Below, piece after piece: positions 1 through 7,575 of a stretch of DNA of 64,000 bases (the stretch's first letter is position 1; the number at the start of each line of letters is the position of its first letter). This stretch comes from Cacconaster sp045601245. Lineage in GTDB: Bacteria; Bacteroidota; Bacteroidia; Bacteroidales; UBA932. The DNA is taken from NCBI GenBank assembly GCA_045601245.1, contig JAZRZH010000004.1:1-64000 (forward strand), read 5' to 3'. Below the pieces are notes generated by a model. That model was not told where the DNA came from, did not search any database, and worked only from the letters and a program-made list of their open reading frames with translations. A program made the translations under genes and the position numbers.

Positions 1-305
1 TATTCATAACTTTTACTCTGTTTTGTGTCCCGTTGTCCCTTGTCCCAGAGAATGGGACAGCAGGGACAGTTGGGACAAATTCGACATATTCTGTGGTTTT
101 GTCCCTAGTCCTGGGACAGCGGTCGGATGTCAACCGGGACAAGCCCGAGATCATCCATCAAAAGGGCAACAACTCCTTGGTATTCAGGTGAAATGTACTG
201 AGCAATCTGAAGAAAGTCCGGATTTTCCAGCGGTGTCCCATAGTGGGACGATGACGGGGAAGGAGTGGGACAATCGGTAGGAGGGACAAGGGAACCGTCC
301 CGGAT
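1..305. repeat. GTCCC/GGGAC-rich repeat tract
   Basis: The pentamer GTCCC or its complement GGGAC occurs about 14 times in the first 301 bases. GTCCC starts at 27, 35, 42, 101, 235 and 297; GGGAC starts at 54, 63, 72, 113, 136, 245, 267 and 283. The core at 27-76 has three GTCCC copies facing three GGGAC copies. The latter are spaced exactly 9 bases, like short iterons (GGGACAGCA, GGGACAGTT, GGGACAAAT). Part of the tract lies beyond the DUF6371 stop and part inside its 3' coding end, so codon choice does not explain all of it. The function is unknown. Confidence 0.6.
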
Positions 306-950
306 CTGAGCAATCAGTCTGTCGGCGATGTCGATGTGTGCGTCCCGCTCCTCAGGCGTGGCCGTAGTCTCCAGATAATCTGATACCGTGATGCGCAGCG
401 ACGTGAGTTCCGAAGCCTTCTGCTTCCATAACTCGTAGCCATCAACATCAGGAAAGGCGATGATGGTTCGTTGCTGCAGAACATTGAGCTTATCTCCGAG
501 CTGGGACTTGCCTCCGGTAGCCAGCCAGACATATTCGGGCATCAAGGCTGAGCAGATCACTGCCGTCTTCTCCGACTCCACGAGCGCGACTGTGCGTCCG
601 GAACAATGGGACAGCAGATGTTCTCCGAAGAGACATTGCGTGAGCTCCCAGTCGGCCTTCAGAGCGCCACTACGCTTCATCAGCGAGTGTACCCAGGTAA
701 TCCGTCCTCCGACAGCTTCATCCTTGATACGATGGCCTGTATTGGGGTCGTATTTCATTACCTTGCCTGTGCGACAGCGGCCGTGGATGTCAATCTGAAA
801 GAAGATGACGTCTGCGCTTTTGGTGACACCTATGCGGTATGTTTGCCACCTCAGGCTGTGCCTTCGGTGCCACAATCGCTCACGCTCGGGAGAGCAATAG
901 GAGATAAGGAAAGGAACACACTGGCCTGCGGCCAGTAATGTCCACTCACG
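105..950 (-). pseudogene. 5'-truncated DUF6371 (toprim-like, mobile-element-associated) gene
   Basis: The readable protein resembles the C-terminal two thirds of DUF6371 proteins, which are common on Bacteroidetes mobile elements. Visible landmarks are YRIGVTKS, FFQIDIHGRCRTGKVM, WVHSLMK, QCLFGEHLL, VESEKTA, WLATGGKSQL and a DVDGYELWKQKA stretch that resembles a toprim acidic site. Full members normally begin with about 100 residues that include a zinc ribbon; that part is absent. The open frame continues upstream only into the 3' end of mnmE, where it encodes nonsense, and past the mnmE terminator at 951-986. There is no credible ATG before KVMKYDPN. I read this as a gene that lost its 5' end, probably a relic of an integrated element. 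A short product from an internal start cannot be excluded. Confidence 0.65.
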
Positions 951-986
951 AAAAAGTCTGCTCAAGCTAGCTTGGCAGACTTTTTT
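951..986 (-). terminator. Bidirectional intrinsic terminator after mnmE
   Basis: A 10-bp stem (AAAAGTCTGC / GCAGACTTTT) closes around a loop that itself contains the palindrome CAAGCTAGCTTG. Runs of T follow on both strands. It lies about 70 bases past the mnmE stop and separates mnmE from the DUF6371 remnant. Confidence 0.8.
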
Positions 987-1053
987 ATTCGCGTCCAAAC
1001 GCTTCGCGTTGTATTCCTTTCCTTGAATAATTGCTTTCCTCTCGCTTACTCGC

Positions 1054-2655
1054 TTACTTCCCAATGCAGAAGTTCCTGAATATGTTCCCAAGTATCTCAT
1101 CGGTGGAGATTTCGCCGGTGATGGAGCCGAGGTGGTAGAGGGCTTCGCGGAGGTCCTGGGTGAGGAGGTCGGTGGGAAGGGCGGGGGTGTTGTCGAGGCC
1201 CTGGCGGACGCGGGTGAGGGCGGCGGATGCGGCTTTGAGAGCCTCTGCGTGACGGGCATTGGTGACCAAGACCGCATCACGGTTGCCGGCGGCGGTGTGC
1301 AGCTGCGATGTTATGCAGTTGTCCTGCCCGGCGTTGCCGTTTGATGCGTAGCCGCTGATTTCTCCACGTATGCAGGCGGTCAGTGTGCTGCGGAGCGCAT
1401 CCAGACCTTCGCCGGAGGCGGCGGAGATGTCAAGGCATTGTTGGGCAGTGACGTCAGCGATTCCGCTCAGGCAGCAGTTAGCTGCGGCATCGGCGCCGGC
1501 ATCTGTTGTTCCTGTCGGGCAGAAAGCCGACCAGGCAGCACTGCTGTTATCGGTACGGTTTCGGGCGCAATCATTGTCGCTGTCAGCGGTAGCCCCCTCG
1601 GCGTCGAAAGCTTTACCGGCGATGTCAATCTTGTTTCTCAGCAGTATGAGGTGCTGGCCTTCGGTGATGTGCGACGCGATGGACTCGGCGGTGGCATTGA
1701 AATCGGCGGGAGGGAGGGTGCCATCGATGACGCCCAGGACGACCGAGGCGTTTGCCAGGGCCTTGAAAGAGCGTTCGATGCCAATTTTTTCGATAACCTC
1801 ATCGGTCTCGCGGATGCCTGCGGTATCGATAAATCTGAACGGCATCCCGTCGATGACAAATGTCTCTTCGACGGTGTCGCGGGTGGTGCCGGCTATATCG
1901 GAAACGATGGCGCGGTCTTCACCGATCAGGGCGTTGAGCAGGGTGCTCTTGCCGCTGTTGGTGGCTCCGACGATGGCGACCGGGATGCCGGTCTTGATGG
2001 CGTTGCCGAGTCTGAAACTTGCCACGAGGCTGCCGATCCTGGAGATGGCGGCGTCAAGCAGGTTGCGGAGTTCGGTCCTGTCCGCGAATTCGACCTCTTC
2101 TTCGCTGAAATCGAGTTCGAGTTCCATCAGCGAGGCGATGTGCAGCAGCGCGGCGCGCATTTCGGAGAGTTCGCGTGAGAAGCCGCCTTTCATCTGCGAG
2201 ATTGCCACGCGGTGTGCGGCTTCGTTTTCGGCGGCGATGACATCCGCAACTGCTTCCGCCTGAGCCAGGTCCATCTTGCCGCTGAGGAACGCGCGCTTTG
2301 TGAATTCCCCGGCGCCGGCCGGGATTGCCCCGTTTTCGAGCAACAGGGCGATGACCTCACCCACGATGTATTGTGAGCCGTGACAGGATATTTCGGTCGA
2401 ATTTTCGCCCGTATATGAGGCCGGAGCGCGGAATACCGACACGACAACGTCGTCGATGATGCGCTCCGCGCGGCGGATGGTGCCGTAATGCAGCGTATAG
2501 CCCGCAGCATCGGTGATGGATCCGCCGGAGGACGGCGTGAAGATGCTGTCAGTCACTTCGATCGCCTTCGGGCCGCTGACCCTGATGACGGAGATGGCTC
2601 CGCCGCTGCCGGTGGCCGGCGCGCAGATGGTGGTGTCAAAGAGCCCGTCCGTCAT
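1054..2655 (-). CDS. mnmE: tRNA modification GTPase MnmE with an enlarged G domain
   Basis: MnmE, with MnmG, installs the cmnm5 group on wobble U34 of certain tRNAs. The N-terminal tetrahydrofolate-binding domain is seen at about residues 1-120 and the helical domain at 120-215. The GTPase motifs are G1 GATNSGKS (230-237), G2 around GTTRD, G3 DTAG (277-280) and G4 NKID (341-344). The invariant C-terminal FCIGK, which carries the catalytic Cys, is intact. At 533 residues it is about 70 longer than the usual 455-465. The excess is an Ala/Thr/Asp/Cys-rich insertion between G4 and the G5 region (about 349-402) and a smaller one at about 432-458. It starts 4 bases after the rlmD stop, so the two RNA-modification genes are probably co-transcribed. 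Identification is certain; the role of the insertions is unknown. Confidence 0.97.
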   Translation of the reverse strand: MTDGLFDTTICAPATGSGGAISVIRVSGPKAIEVTDSIFTPSSGGSITDAAGYTLHYGTIRRAERIIDDVVVSVFRAPASYTGENSTEISCHGSQYIVGEVIALLLENGAIPAGAGEFTKRAFLSGKMDLAQAEAVADVIAAENEAAHRVAISQMKGGFSRELSEMRAALLHIASLMELELDFSEEEVEFADRTELRNLLDAAISRIGSLVASFRLGNAIKTGIPVAIVGATNSGKSTLLNALIGEDRAIVSDIAGTTRDTVEETFVIDGMPFRFIDTAGIRETDEVIEKIGIERSFKALANASVVLGVIDGTLPPADFNATAESIASHITEGQHLILLRNKIDIAGKAFDAEGATADSDNDCARNRTDNSSAAWSAFCPTGTTDAGADAAANCCLSGIADVTAQQCLDISAASGEGLDALRSTLTACIRGEISGYASNGNAGQDNCITSQLHTAAGNRDAVLVTNARHAEALKAASAALTRVRQGLDNTPALPTDLLTQDLREALYHLGSITGEISTDEILGNIFRNFCIGK

Positions 2656-2659
2656 TGTA

Positions 2660-4117
2660 TTATGCTTTCTTTCTGAGTGATACGACGTTCTCGACGTGGG
2701 TGGTGTGCGGGAACATATCTACCGGTTGTACGAATGTGATGTCGTACATCGGAGCGAATATGGCGAGGTCGCGTGCCTGCGTTGCCGGATTGCAGCTGAC
2801 GTATACCATCCGCTCCGGAGCCGCTGCGAGAAGAACCTCGGCGACGTCGGGATGAATGCCGGCGCGCGGCGGGTCGAGCACCACGATGTCCGGGCGTCCC
2901 TGCTGCTCAATGAACTGCGCATTGAGGATGTCCTTCATGTCGCCGGCGAAGAAGCGGGAATTGTCGATGCCGTTGACCTGCGAGTTGACTTTCGCATCCT
3001 CGATGGCCTCCGGGACGTATTCGATGCCCACGACCTTCCCGGCGAGAGCGGAGAGGAAGAGGGCAATGGTGCCGGTGCCTGTGTAGAGGTCGTAGATGAC
3101 AGGCTTCCGTGCGCCTCCGGCAAATGCCGGGATGGACGCGATGTGCTCCTTAACACAGTCGCGGACGACGGAGTAGAGGCGGTAGGCCTGCTCGGAGTTG
3201 GTCTGGTAGAAGGATTTCGGGCCGATCTTGAAGCGGAGGTCCTCCATCTGCTCGTAGACTGCAGGATTGCCGCTGTAGAGCGTGCAGTCAAGGTCTGTCC
3301 AGGAGTCATTGCCCTTGGAGTTGATGATATAATGCAATGATACGATCTCCGGGAATCTTGCCTGAATGGCGTCGAGCAGCGCATTGATCTTTGCCTGGCC
3401 GTCCTTGTCGGTGGCAGCGTCAGGTCCGAATATCACGACGAGCATCACTTCGCCGGTGGAAGTGGTGCGGATCATAATGTTGCGCAGAAATCCGTGCTGC
3501 TCCCTGAGGTCGAAGAATGAGTAGTCGTTCTCGAGAGCGAACTGCTTGATAAACAAGCGGATGGCATTGGACGGCTCTCGCTGGAGATGGCACTGCCTGA
3601 TATCCAGCACCTTGTCGAAGAATCCGCTGACGTGGAATCCAAGACCGCAGCGTTCCAGGTCGGAGAGTTCGTCGGCGCTTTCATCCTGGAGGATCCAGCG
3701 TCGGCGGGAGAAGGTGTATTCGAGCTTGTTGCGGTATTCCTCGATTTTCTCAGAGCCGAGGGTTGGACGGACCTCCGGGATTGTCAGATGGCCGATGCGC
3801 ACGAGCTGGTCTTCGACCTGCTGGCGCTTGAAATCCAACTGCATCTGATACGGGAGCGGCTGCCAGGTGCATCCGCCGCAGATGCCGTAGTGTTCGCAGA
3901 AAGGCTCGAGGCGGACAGGGGAGGGCTGGACCATCTTTGCGATGTATCCTCCAGAGTATCCGCGGCGTACTTTGTTGACCTGTACGTCCACTATGTCACC
4001 CGGAACTGCCTGTGCGACGAAAAGCACCTTCCCGTCTACATGCGCCAGGCCGTTTCCCTCGGCGGCGACTGCTTCGATCTCCACGTTTTCGATATATGGT
4101 TTCTTCTTGCGGCTCAT
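2660..4117 (-). CDS. rlmD: 23S rRNA (uracil-5-)-methyltransferase, RlmD/RumA type
   Basis: SAM-dependent m5U methyltransferase of the RumA/RlmD family, acting on 23S rRNA. An N-terminal TRAM domain covers about residues 1-60 (GNGLAHVDGKVLFV). Iron-sulfur ligands are Cys74, Cys80 and Cys83 (CEHYGICGGC) plus Cys176 (IRQCHLQ), matching the E. coli RumA spacing. The SAM site is DLYTGTGTIALFLS, the active site VVLDPPRAGIHPD, and the catalytic Cys442 is in YVSCNPAT. The length of 485 residues is normal. The ATG is supported by a TATATTTG box 20 bases upstream. mnmE follows directly. The exact target (U1939 or U747) cannot be assigned, because many bacteria use one dual-specific enzyme. Confidence 0.93.
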   Translation of the reverse strand: MSRKKKPYIENVEIEAVAAEGNGLAHVDGKVLFVAQAVPGDIVDVQVNKVRRGYSGGYIAKMVQPSPVRLEPFCEHYGICGGCTWQPLPYQMQLDFKRQQVEDQLVRIGHLTIPEVRPTLGSEKIEEYRNKLEYTFSRRRWILQDESADELSDLERCGLGFHVSGFFDKVLDIRQCHLQREPSNAIRLFIKQFALENDYSFFDLREQHGFLRNIMIRTTSTGEVMLVVIFGPDAATDKDGQAKINALLDAIQARFPEIVSLHYIINSKGNDSWTDLDCTLYSGNPAVYEQMEDLRFKIGPKSFYQTNSEQAYRLYSVVRDCVKEHIASIPAFAGGARKPVIYDLYTGTGTIALFLSALAGKVVGIEYVPEAIEDAKVNSQVNGIDNSRFFAGDMKDILNAQFIEQQGRPDIVVLDPPRAGIHPDVAEVLLAAAPERMVYVSCNPATQARDLAIFAPMYDITFVQPVDMFPHTTHVENVVSLRKKA

Positions 4118-4137
4118 CTTATTGTCATTTAATCCTG

Positions 4138-4145
4138 CAAATATA
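4138..4145 (-). promoter_or_regulatory. -7 promoter box of rlmD-mnmE
   Basis: On the minus strand this reads TATATTTG followed by CAGG, a full match to the Bacteroidetes TAnnTTTG element. It lies 20 bases before the rlmD ATG. No convincing -33 TTTG was identified. Confidence 0.65.
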
Positions 4146-4207
4146 GCGAATTAATCTGACCATTCTCCGGCTTCCTATGTAGATGGCGGAGATATGAGTT
4201 GCTATGA

Positions 4208-4244
4208 CAAAAATCCCTGCATCGTTTTCTTGATGCAGGGATTT
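4208..4244 (-). terminator. Intrinsic terminator of the amphipathic-repeat membrane protein gene
   Basis: A perfect 13-bp stem (AAATCCCTGCATC at 4211-4223 with GATGCAGGGATTT at 4232-4244) has an 8-base loop and is followed by TTTTTG on the minus strand. It is placed 28 bases after the stop at 4272. Confidence 0.85.
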
Positions 4245-4271
4245 ATCGTTTGTTTCTGATGTATCCGATAC

Positions 4272-4781
4272 TTACTTGATGAAGCGGAAATGGCCGATGA
4301 ACGGAAGTTCCTTCGCTTCGCCCTTGACGGCATTGATGATGCCGATAATGGAGAAGATGAATACAAGGATATAAATGATGCTGGCAATGATGCGGATAAC
4401 TGGAATGAAATGGAGCAGATAGGCCACAACTTCAGCGGCGAGAAGGATGATGCCCTGATTTGCGTGGAACTTGGCGAATCTTGACGTCTTTGCGCAGATA
4501 AGAGGGATGATAACGAGTATTCCGATATATGCGAGGACCGCCATTACTTTGTTTTTCTTGATGTCTTCAGGGTCGAAAACGGCACCTGCTTGAGCATCAG
4601 CTTCACATTTGGCCTCATCAAGCTTTTCCTTGACGTCTTCTGTGAAATCCTGAATCTTGTCTTTCGCGTCTTCTGCGAAATCAGCTATTTTTTCTTTTGC
4701 GTCCTGTGCGAAATCGGTAATCTTTTCCTTTGCATCTTCAGCCGCATCCTGGATTTTGTCTTTGAATTCTTCCTTTTCCAT
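4272..4781 (-). CDS. DUF4870-like membrane protein with N-terminal 11-mer amphipathic repeats
   Basis: The product has about 169 residues. Residues 6-60 are five consecutive 11-residue repeats of the form AKEKIxDFAxD, strongly charged and helical, reminiscent of LEA group 3 or apolipoprotein-like helices. Then come at least three hydrophobic segments (about 78-95, 108-128 and 130-150) with KFHANQGIILL between them, which resembles DUF4870/Tic20-like small membrane proteins. I chose the ATG at 4781 because the longer frame starting at 4811 overlaps a TATATTTG promoter box. The gene stands alone with its own terminator. The helix repeats may lie on the membrane surface; the function is unknown. 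Confidence 0.8.
   Translation of the reverse strand: MEKEEFKDKIQDAAEDAKEKITDFAQDAKEKIADFAEDAKDKIQDFTEDVKEKLDEAKCEADAQAGAVFDPEDIKKNKVMAVLAYIGILVIIPLICAKTSRFAKFHANQGIILLAAEVVAYLLHFIPVIRIIASIIYILVFIFSIIGIINAVKGEAKELPFIGHFRFIK
4602..4766 (-). repeat. Five tandem 33-base units encoding 11-residue helix repeats
   Basis: The units encode FKDKIQDAAED, AKEKITDFAQD, AKEKIADFAED, AKDKIQDFTED and VKEKLDEAKCE. Lys and Asp/Glu recur at fixed positions and Ile/Phe lie on one face. The DNA units are clearly related (cttttgcgtc-, tttcgcgtc-like stretches) but not identical, so the repeat is old or under protein-level selection. Confidence 0.85.
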
Positions 4782-4808
4782 AGCGTTAGTATTTAGTGGT
4801 TTGATGTA

Positions 4809-4816
4809 CAAATATA
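4809..4816 (-). promoter_or_regulatory. -7 promoter box of the 11-mer repeat membrane protein
   Basis: Minus-strand TATATTTG lies 27 bases upstream of the chosen ATG at 4781. It overlaps the first codons of the longer reading frame, which argues against that longer start. Confidence 0.6.
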
Positions 4817-4831
4817 TAGATTATTTATTGA

Positions 4832-4863
4832 TTTGTCATAAATGTCGCAAACAATTATCTTTG
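4832..4863 (+). promoter_or_regulatory. Promoter of the C45-type hydrolase, near-leaderless
   Basis: TTTG at 4832-4835 and TATCTTTG at 4856-4863 are separated by 20 bases, matching the Bacteroidetes -33/-7 arrangement. Only 4 bases separate the -7 box from the ATG at 4868, so the mRNA should begin at or next to the start codon, unless translation starts at Met5 or Met8. Confidence 0.65.
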
Positions 4864-4867
4864 CGAG

Positions 4868-6010
4868 ATGAAAACAATAATGACCAGGATGAAGGGCTTG
4901 CAATTGGTCGTGGCGATTCTGGCTACGGTATTGAGCCTGACGTCGTGTCGCGATAATATGAGCAACAGAGGTATAAATATCATTAATCTGTACGGAGACT
5001 GGCATCAGATGGGATGCCAATATGGCACTGCCGCAAAGCCGATGCTGGAAGATGTCCTATGCTATATCGACGCAAAGCTGCAGGATGAGGAGCCGCGGAT
5101 GTCTCCGGCTGCAGACATTGCCGATAAGCTTTATGCTAATTATCCTGACTATCTGAAGGAGTTCTTTGCCGGTGCTTCCGAGACTTCTGGACTGTCGCTC
5201 GACCGGCTCAAACTCTGCAATGCCTTGGAATATATCGAGGGATGCTTCTTCTGCTCCGCTATGGCGGCCTGGGGTGATTATTCAAAGGACGGACTGATAT
5301 ATGGCCGGAATTATGACGCTGAGAGTTATCTGGAAATAGGCCGTGACATAGTAGTGACCGTATTTCATCCAACTGATGGCCCCGCCGCGGCGATCATCGG
5401 CTATGCGGGGGAGATATATTGTGTCAACGGATTCAATGAGAACGGAATATTCATCGAACTCAATAACGGGATGCCATCAGCTGGTTGGGATATCCATTGG
5501 GATATGCGCCCCGGCACGACGGAGCTCTTCGATCTTCTTTTCAAGGCCCGCAGTCTCAATGATGTGGATGCGTTCTTCAATTCAACCCGCAGTGCGGCCT
5601 CGTTTATCATAGGAGTCGCAGATGCCAATGAGGCACGCCTCTATGAATGGTGCTATGATGGAGCAAAGCGCAGCGACAGCCTGACTCCGAATGGGCTTAT
5701 GCTTGCCACAAATCATTATGTCAATCCTGAATGGGCCTTCGCCACACCTTGTGATGCCGACTCCTGGAATTCGCTGACCCGCCGAGCCAATATGGCACAA
5801 AGAGCTCAGGATCACAAGGGCGGGATTGATGTCGGCGCTATGAAGGATCTGATGTCAACTCCTATCGAAGCCGGTGGCCCATATCACGACAAGACACGCT
5901 ATCAGATAATTGTTGAGCCGGGCAGGATGATGCTCCATCTCAATGTCGTCGGCGGAGATGGCTGGGTCAGCCTTGAAATGGGTGAATTATTTGCCTGGCA
6001 GTCCAAATAG
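4868..6010 (+). CDS. Secreted C45-type Ntn hydrolase (acyltransferase-like) lipoprotein
   Basis: The protein resembles the C45 / acyl-CoA:6-aminopenicillanate acyltransferase group of N-terminal nucleophile hydrolases, which cleave or transfer amide-bound acyl groups. A signal peptide ends in the lipobox LTSC (Cys27), so it is probably membrane anchored. The likely nucleophile is Cys129 in FFCSAMAAWG, followed at the usual distance by YGRNYD (145-150). FNENGIFIELNNG and a late ATNHY also fit the family. In classical members the Cys is freed by autoprocessing; here the precursor is a lipoprotein, so the mature form is uncertain. The substrate is unknown; bile-salt, acyl-homoserine lactone and peptide-like amides are possibilities for the fold. 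It is transcribed alone and converges with cysK. Confidence 0.8.
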   Translation: MKTIMTRMKGLQLVVAILATVLSLTSCRDNMSNRGINIINLYGDWHQMGCQYGTAAKPMLEDVLCYIDAKLQDEEPRMSPAADIADKLYANYPDYLKEFFAGASETSGLSLDRLKLCNALEYIEGCFFCSAMAAWGDYSKDGLIYGRNYDAESYLEIGRDIVVTVFHPTDGPAAAIIGYAGEIYCVNGFNENGIFIELNNGMPSAGWDIHWDMRPGTTELFDLLFKARSLNDVDAFFNSTRSAASFIIGVADANEARLYEWCYDGAKRSDSLTPNGLMLATNHYVNPEWAFATPCDADSWNSLTRRANMAQRAQDHKGGIDVGAMKDLMSTPIEAGGPYHDKTRYQIIVEPGRMMLHLNVVGGDGWVSLEMGELFAWQSK

Positions 6011-6024
6011 GACTCTGTAAAATA

Positions 6025-6930
6025 TCAGTCCTCATATGGGTCAAACATCGTAGTGCTGAGGTATTTCTCGGCACGGTCCGGGAATACGACCACGATGTTG
6101 CCTGATTCGATCTTGGCTGCGGTGCGCGCTGCGGCGAGCATTGCAGCTCCGCTGCTCATTCCGACGAAGATTCCCTCCTTTGCGATGATCTGGCGCGCCA
6201 TTTCTATAGCCTCCTCGCTCTCCACCATTTCCTGACGGTCGATTAGATCGGGGTTGTAGATTTCCGGTACGATGGCCTCTTCCATATTCTTCAGTCCCTG
6301 AATGTAATGTCCCTTGGTCGGCTGTGCGCAGACTATCTTGATGTCCGGGTCCATTATCTTGAGGAACTTGGTAAGGCCCATAAGAGTTCCCGACGTGCCG
6401 ATGGCTCCTACAAGGTAGTCAACCTTGCCTTCACACTGCTGCCAGATCTCGATGGCAGTGCTCTTGTAGTGTGCCATATAGTTGCCGGCGTTGGTGAACT
6501 GATCCGGCATGAAGTATTTGTCGGGGTTCTCGTTGACAAGCTTGTGCGCCATCCTGATGGCTCCGTCTGTGCCCTGGTCGGCAGGGGTAAGGATTACTTT
6601 GCCGCCGTATGAACGGATGATCTTGCGTCGCTCGATGGAGACGGCCGAACTCATGACGATTTCGACTGGGTATCCCTTGACGATGCCGGCGATGGCCAGG
6701 CCTATGCCGGTGTTGCCGGAAGTCGGCTCGATGATGGTCTTGCCCGGATAGAGTTTGCCTTCCTTTTCGGCCTGTTCGACCATCGCTATTGCGATACGGT
6801 CCTTGATGCTGCCGGTCGGATTGAAGCCTTCCAGCTTTGCATATATGTTGACTTTCGGATTCGGGCAAAGTTTGTTGATGCGGACCATCGGGGTGTTGCC
6901 GATGGTTTTTAGTATGTTGTCAGCAATCAT
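6025..6930 (-). CDS. cysK: Cysteine synthase A (O-acetylserine sulfhydrylase)
   Basis: PLP enzyme that makes L-cysteine from O-acetylserine and sulfide in the cytoplasm. The PLP lysine is Lys43 in NPTGSIKDR, the phosphate/substrate loop is TSGNTG (70-75), and GAIGTSGTLMG is the glycine-rich cofactor loop. At 301 residues it has CysK length with no C-terminal extension. It is a separate unit with its own promoter, and it faces an Lrp-type regulator and the O-acetylhomoserine pathway. The region therefore holds both routes by which sulfide enters amino acids. Confidence 0.95.
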   Translation of the reverse strand: MIADNILKTIGNTPMVRINKLCPNPKVNIYAKLEGFNPTGSIKDRIAIAMVEQAEKEGKLYPGKTIIEPTSGNTGIGLAIAGIVKGYPVEIVMSSAVSIERRKIIRSYGGKVILTPADQGTDGAIRMAHKLVNENPDKYFMPDQFTNAGNYMAHYKSTAIEIWQQCEGKVDYLVGAIGTSGTLMGLTKFLKIMDPDIKIVCAQPTKGHYIQGLKNMEEAIVPEIYNPDLIDRQEMVESEEAIEMARQIIAKEGIFVGMSSGAAMLAAARTAAKIESGNIVVVFPDRAEKYLSTTMFDPYED

Positions 6931-6950
6931 CTGAGTTCGAATTTATCCTG

Positions 6951-6958
6951 CAAATTTA
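6951..6958 (-). promoter_or_regulatory. -7 promoter box of cysK
   Basis: Minus-strand TAAATTTG followed by CAGG lies 20 bases before the cysK ATG. It is the same TAnnTTTGCAGG start seen at rlmD and valS. Confidence 0.65.
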
Positions 6959-6966
6959 CGAATTTT

Positions 6967-7437
6967 TCAGACATAAATCCCGTATCCCTGCTTGATTTCC
7001 TTCATCACGAAGGTGGAGAGGATGGAGCCGATGGACTCCACGGTGCCCAGTACGTTGATGATGAAGTCGTTGTAATATTTCATGTCAGGTGCGTAGATGG
7101 TCAGTATGTAGTCGAATTCCCCGGCCACGTTGTAGCAGGCCGAGACCTCCGGGATGTTGCGTATCACCGATACGAAATCCTTGGCGATGTCCCTGTTCAT
7201 CTGCTTCAGTTTCACGGAGCAGAATACCATGAATCCGCGTCCGATCTTGTCCGGATCGAGCACGGCCGTGTATTTCTTGATGTATCCTTCGTTCTCCAGC
7301 CTCTTGATGCGCTCAAATACCGGTGTGGTGGAGAGGTTGACCTTTGCCGCTATCTGCTTCGTCGTCATTTTTGCGTCGTCCTGAAGGCATCTCAATATCT
7401 TGAGATCCATCTCATCGAGTTCGCTGTTGCCTACCAT
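6967..7437 (-). CDS. Lrp/AsnC family transcriptional regulator
   Basis: A 156-residue protein of standard Lrp/AsnC build. The N-terminal winged helix-turn-helix is at about residues 5-60 (LDEMDLKILRCLQDDAKMTTKQIAAKVNLSTTPVFERI, read in parts) and the RAM/ACT-like effector domain at about 70-150 (VSACYNVAGEFDYILTIYA). It is divergent from metY across 357 bases that contain AT-rich dyads, so regulation of itself and of the metY-thrA unit is likely. The effector amino acid cannot be read from sequence; methionine, leucine or branched-chain residues are typical for the family. Confidence 0.93.
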   Translation of the reverse strand: MVGNSELDEMDLKILRCLQDDAKMTTKQIAAKVNLSTTPVFERIKRLENEGYIKKYTAVLDPDKIGRGFMVFCSVKLKQMNRDIAKDFVSVIRNIPEVSACYNVAGEFDYILTIYAPDMKYYNDFIINVLGTVESIGSILSTFVMKEIKQGYGIYV

Positions 7438-7440
7438 AAT

Positions 7441-7547
7441 AGAATATTATTCTTTAATTTGCCTGATTTGCGTATTTATCCGCTAATAAAACTATATTTC
7501 ACAGCAAAAATAGAAATAAATTCCAAATATATCCCAATGTATGGAAT
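7441..7547. promoter_or_regulatory. Candidate Lrp operator region
   Basis: AGAATATTATTCT (7441-7453) is a 13-base palindrome beside the regulator start codon. A second dyad, ATTCCA (7520-7525) and TGGAAT (7542-7547), is separated by 16 bases and lies just before the metY promoter. Both are AT-rich, as Lrp sites are. Binding is inferred from position and symmetry only. Confidence 0.35.
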
Positions 7548-7563
7548 ATCTTTATATTCTACT

Positions 7564-7571
7564 TATATTTG
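7564..7571 (+). promoter_or_regulatory. -7 promoter box of the metY-thrA transcript
   Basis: TATATTTG matches TAnnTTTG. Transcription would begin near 7576-7578, giving a leader of about 215 bases before the metY ATG. The -33 element is not clear. Confidence 0.6.
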
Positions 7572-7575
7572 CAAG

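Noticed and set aside
921..935. CTGGCC/GGCCAG hairpin as a terminator or attachment site
   Set aside because: Short, no T run, and no matching copy seen elsewhere; it may simply mark the broken 5' end of the DUF6371 gene.
1370..2263. Plus-strand frames opposite mnmE
   Set aside because: Serine/alanine-rich shadow sequence; mnmE is certain on the other strand.
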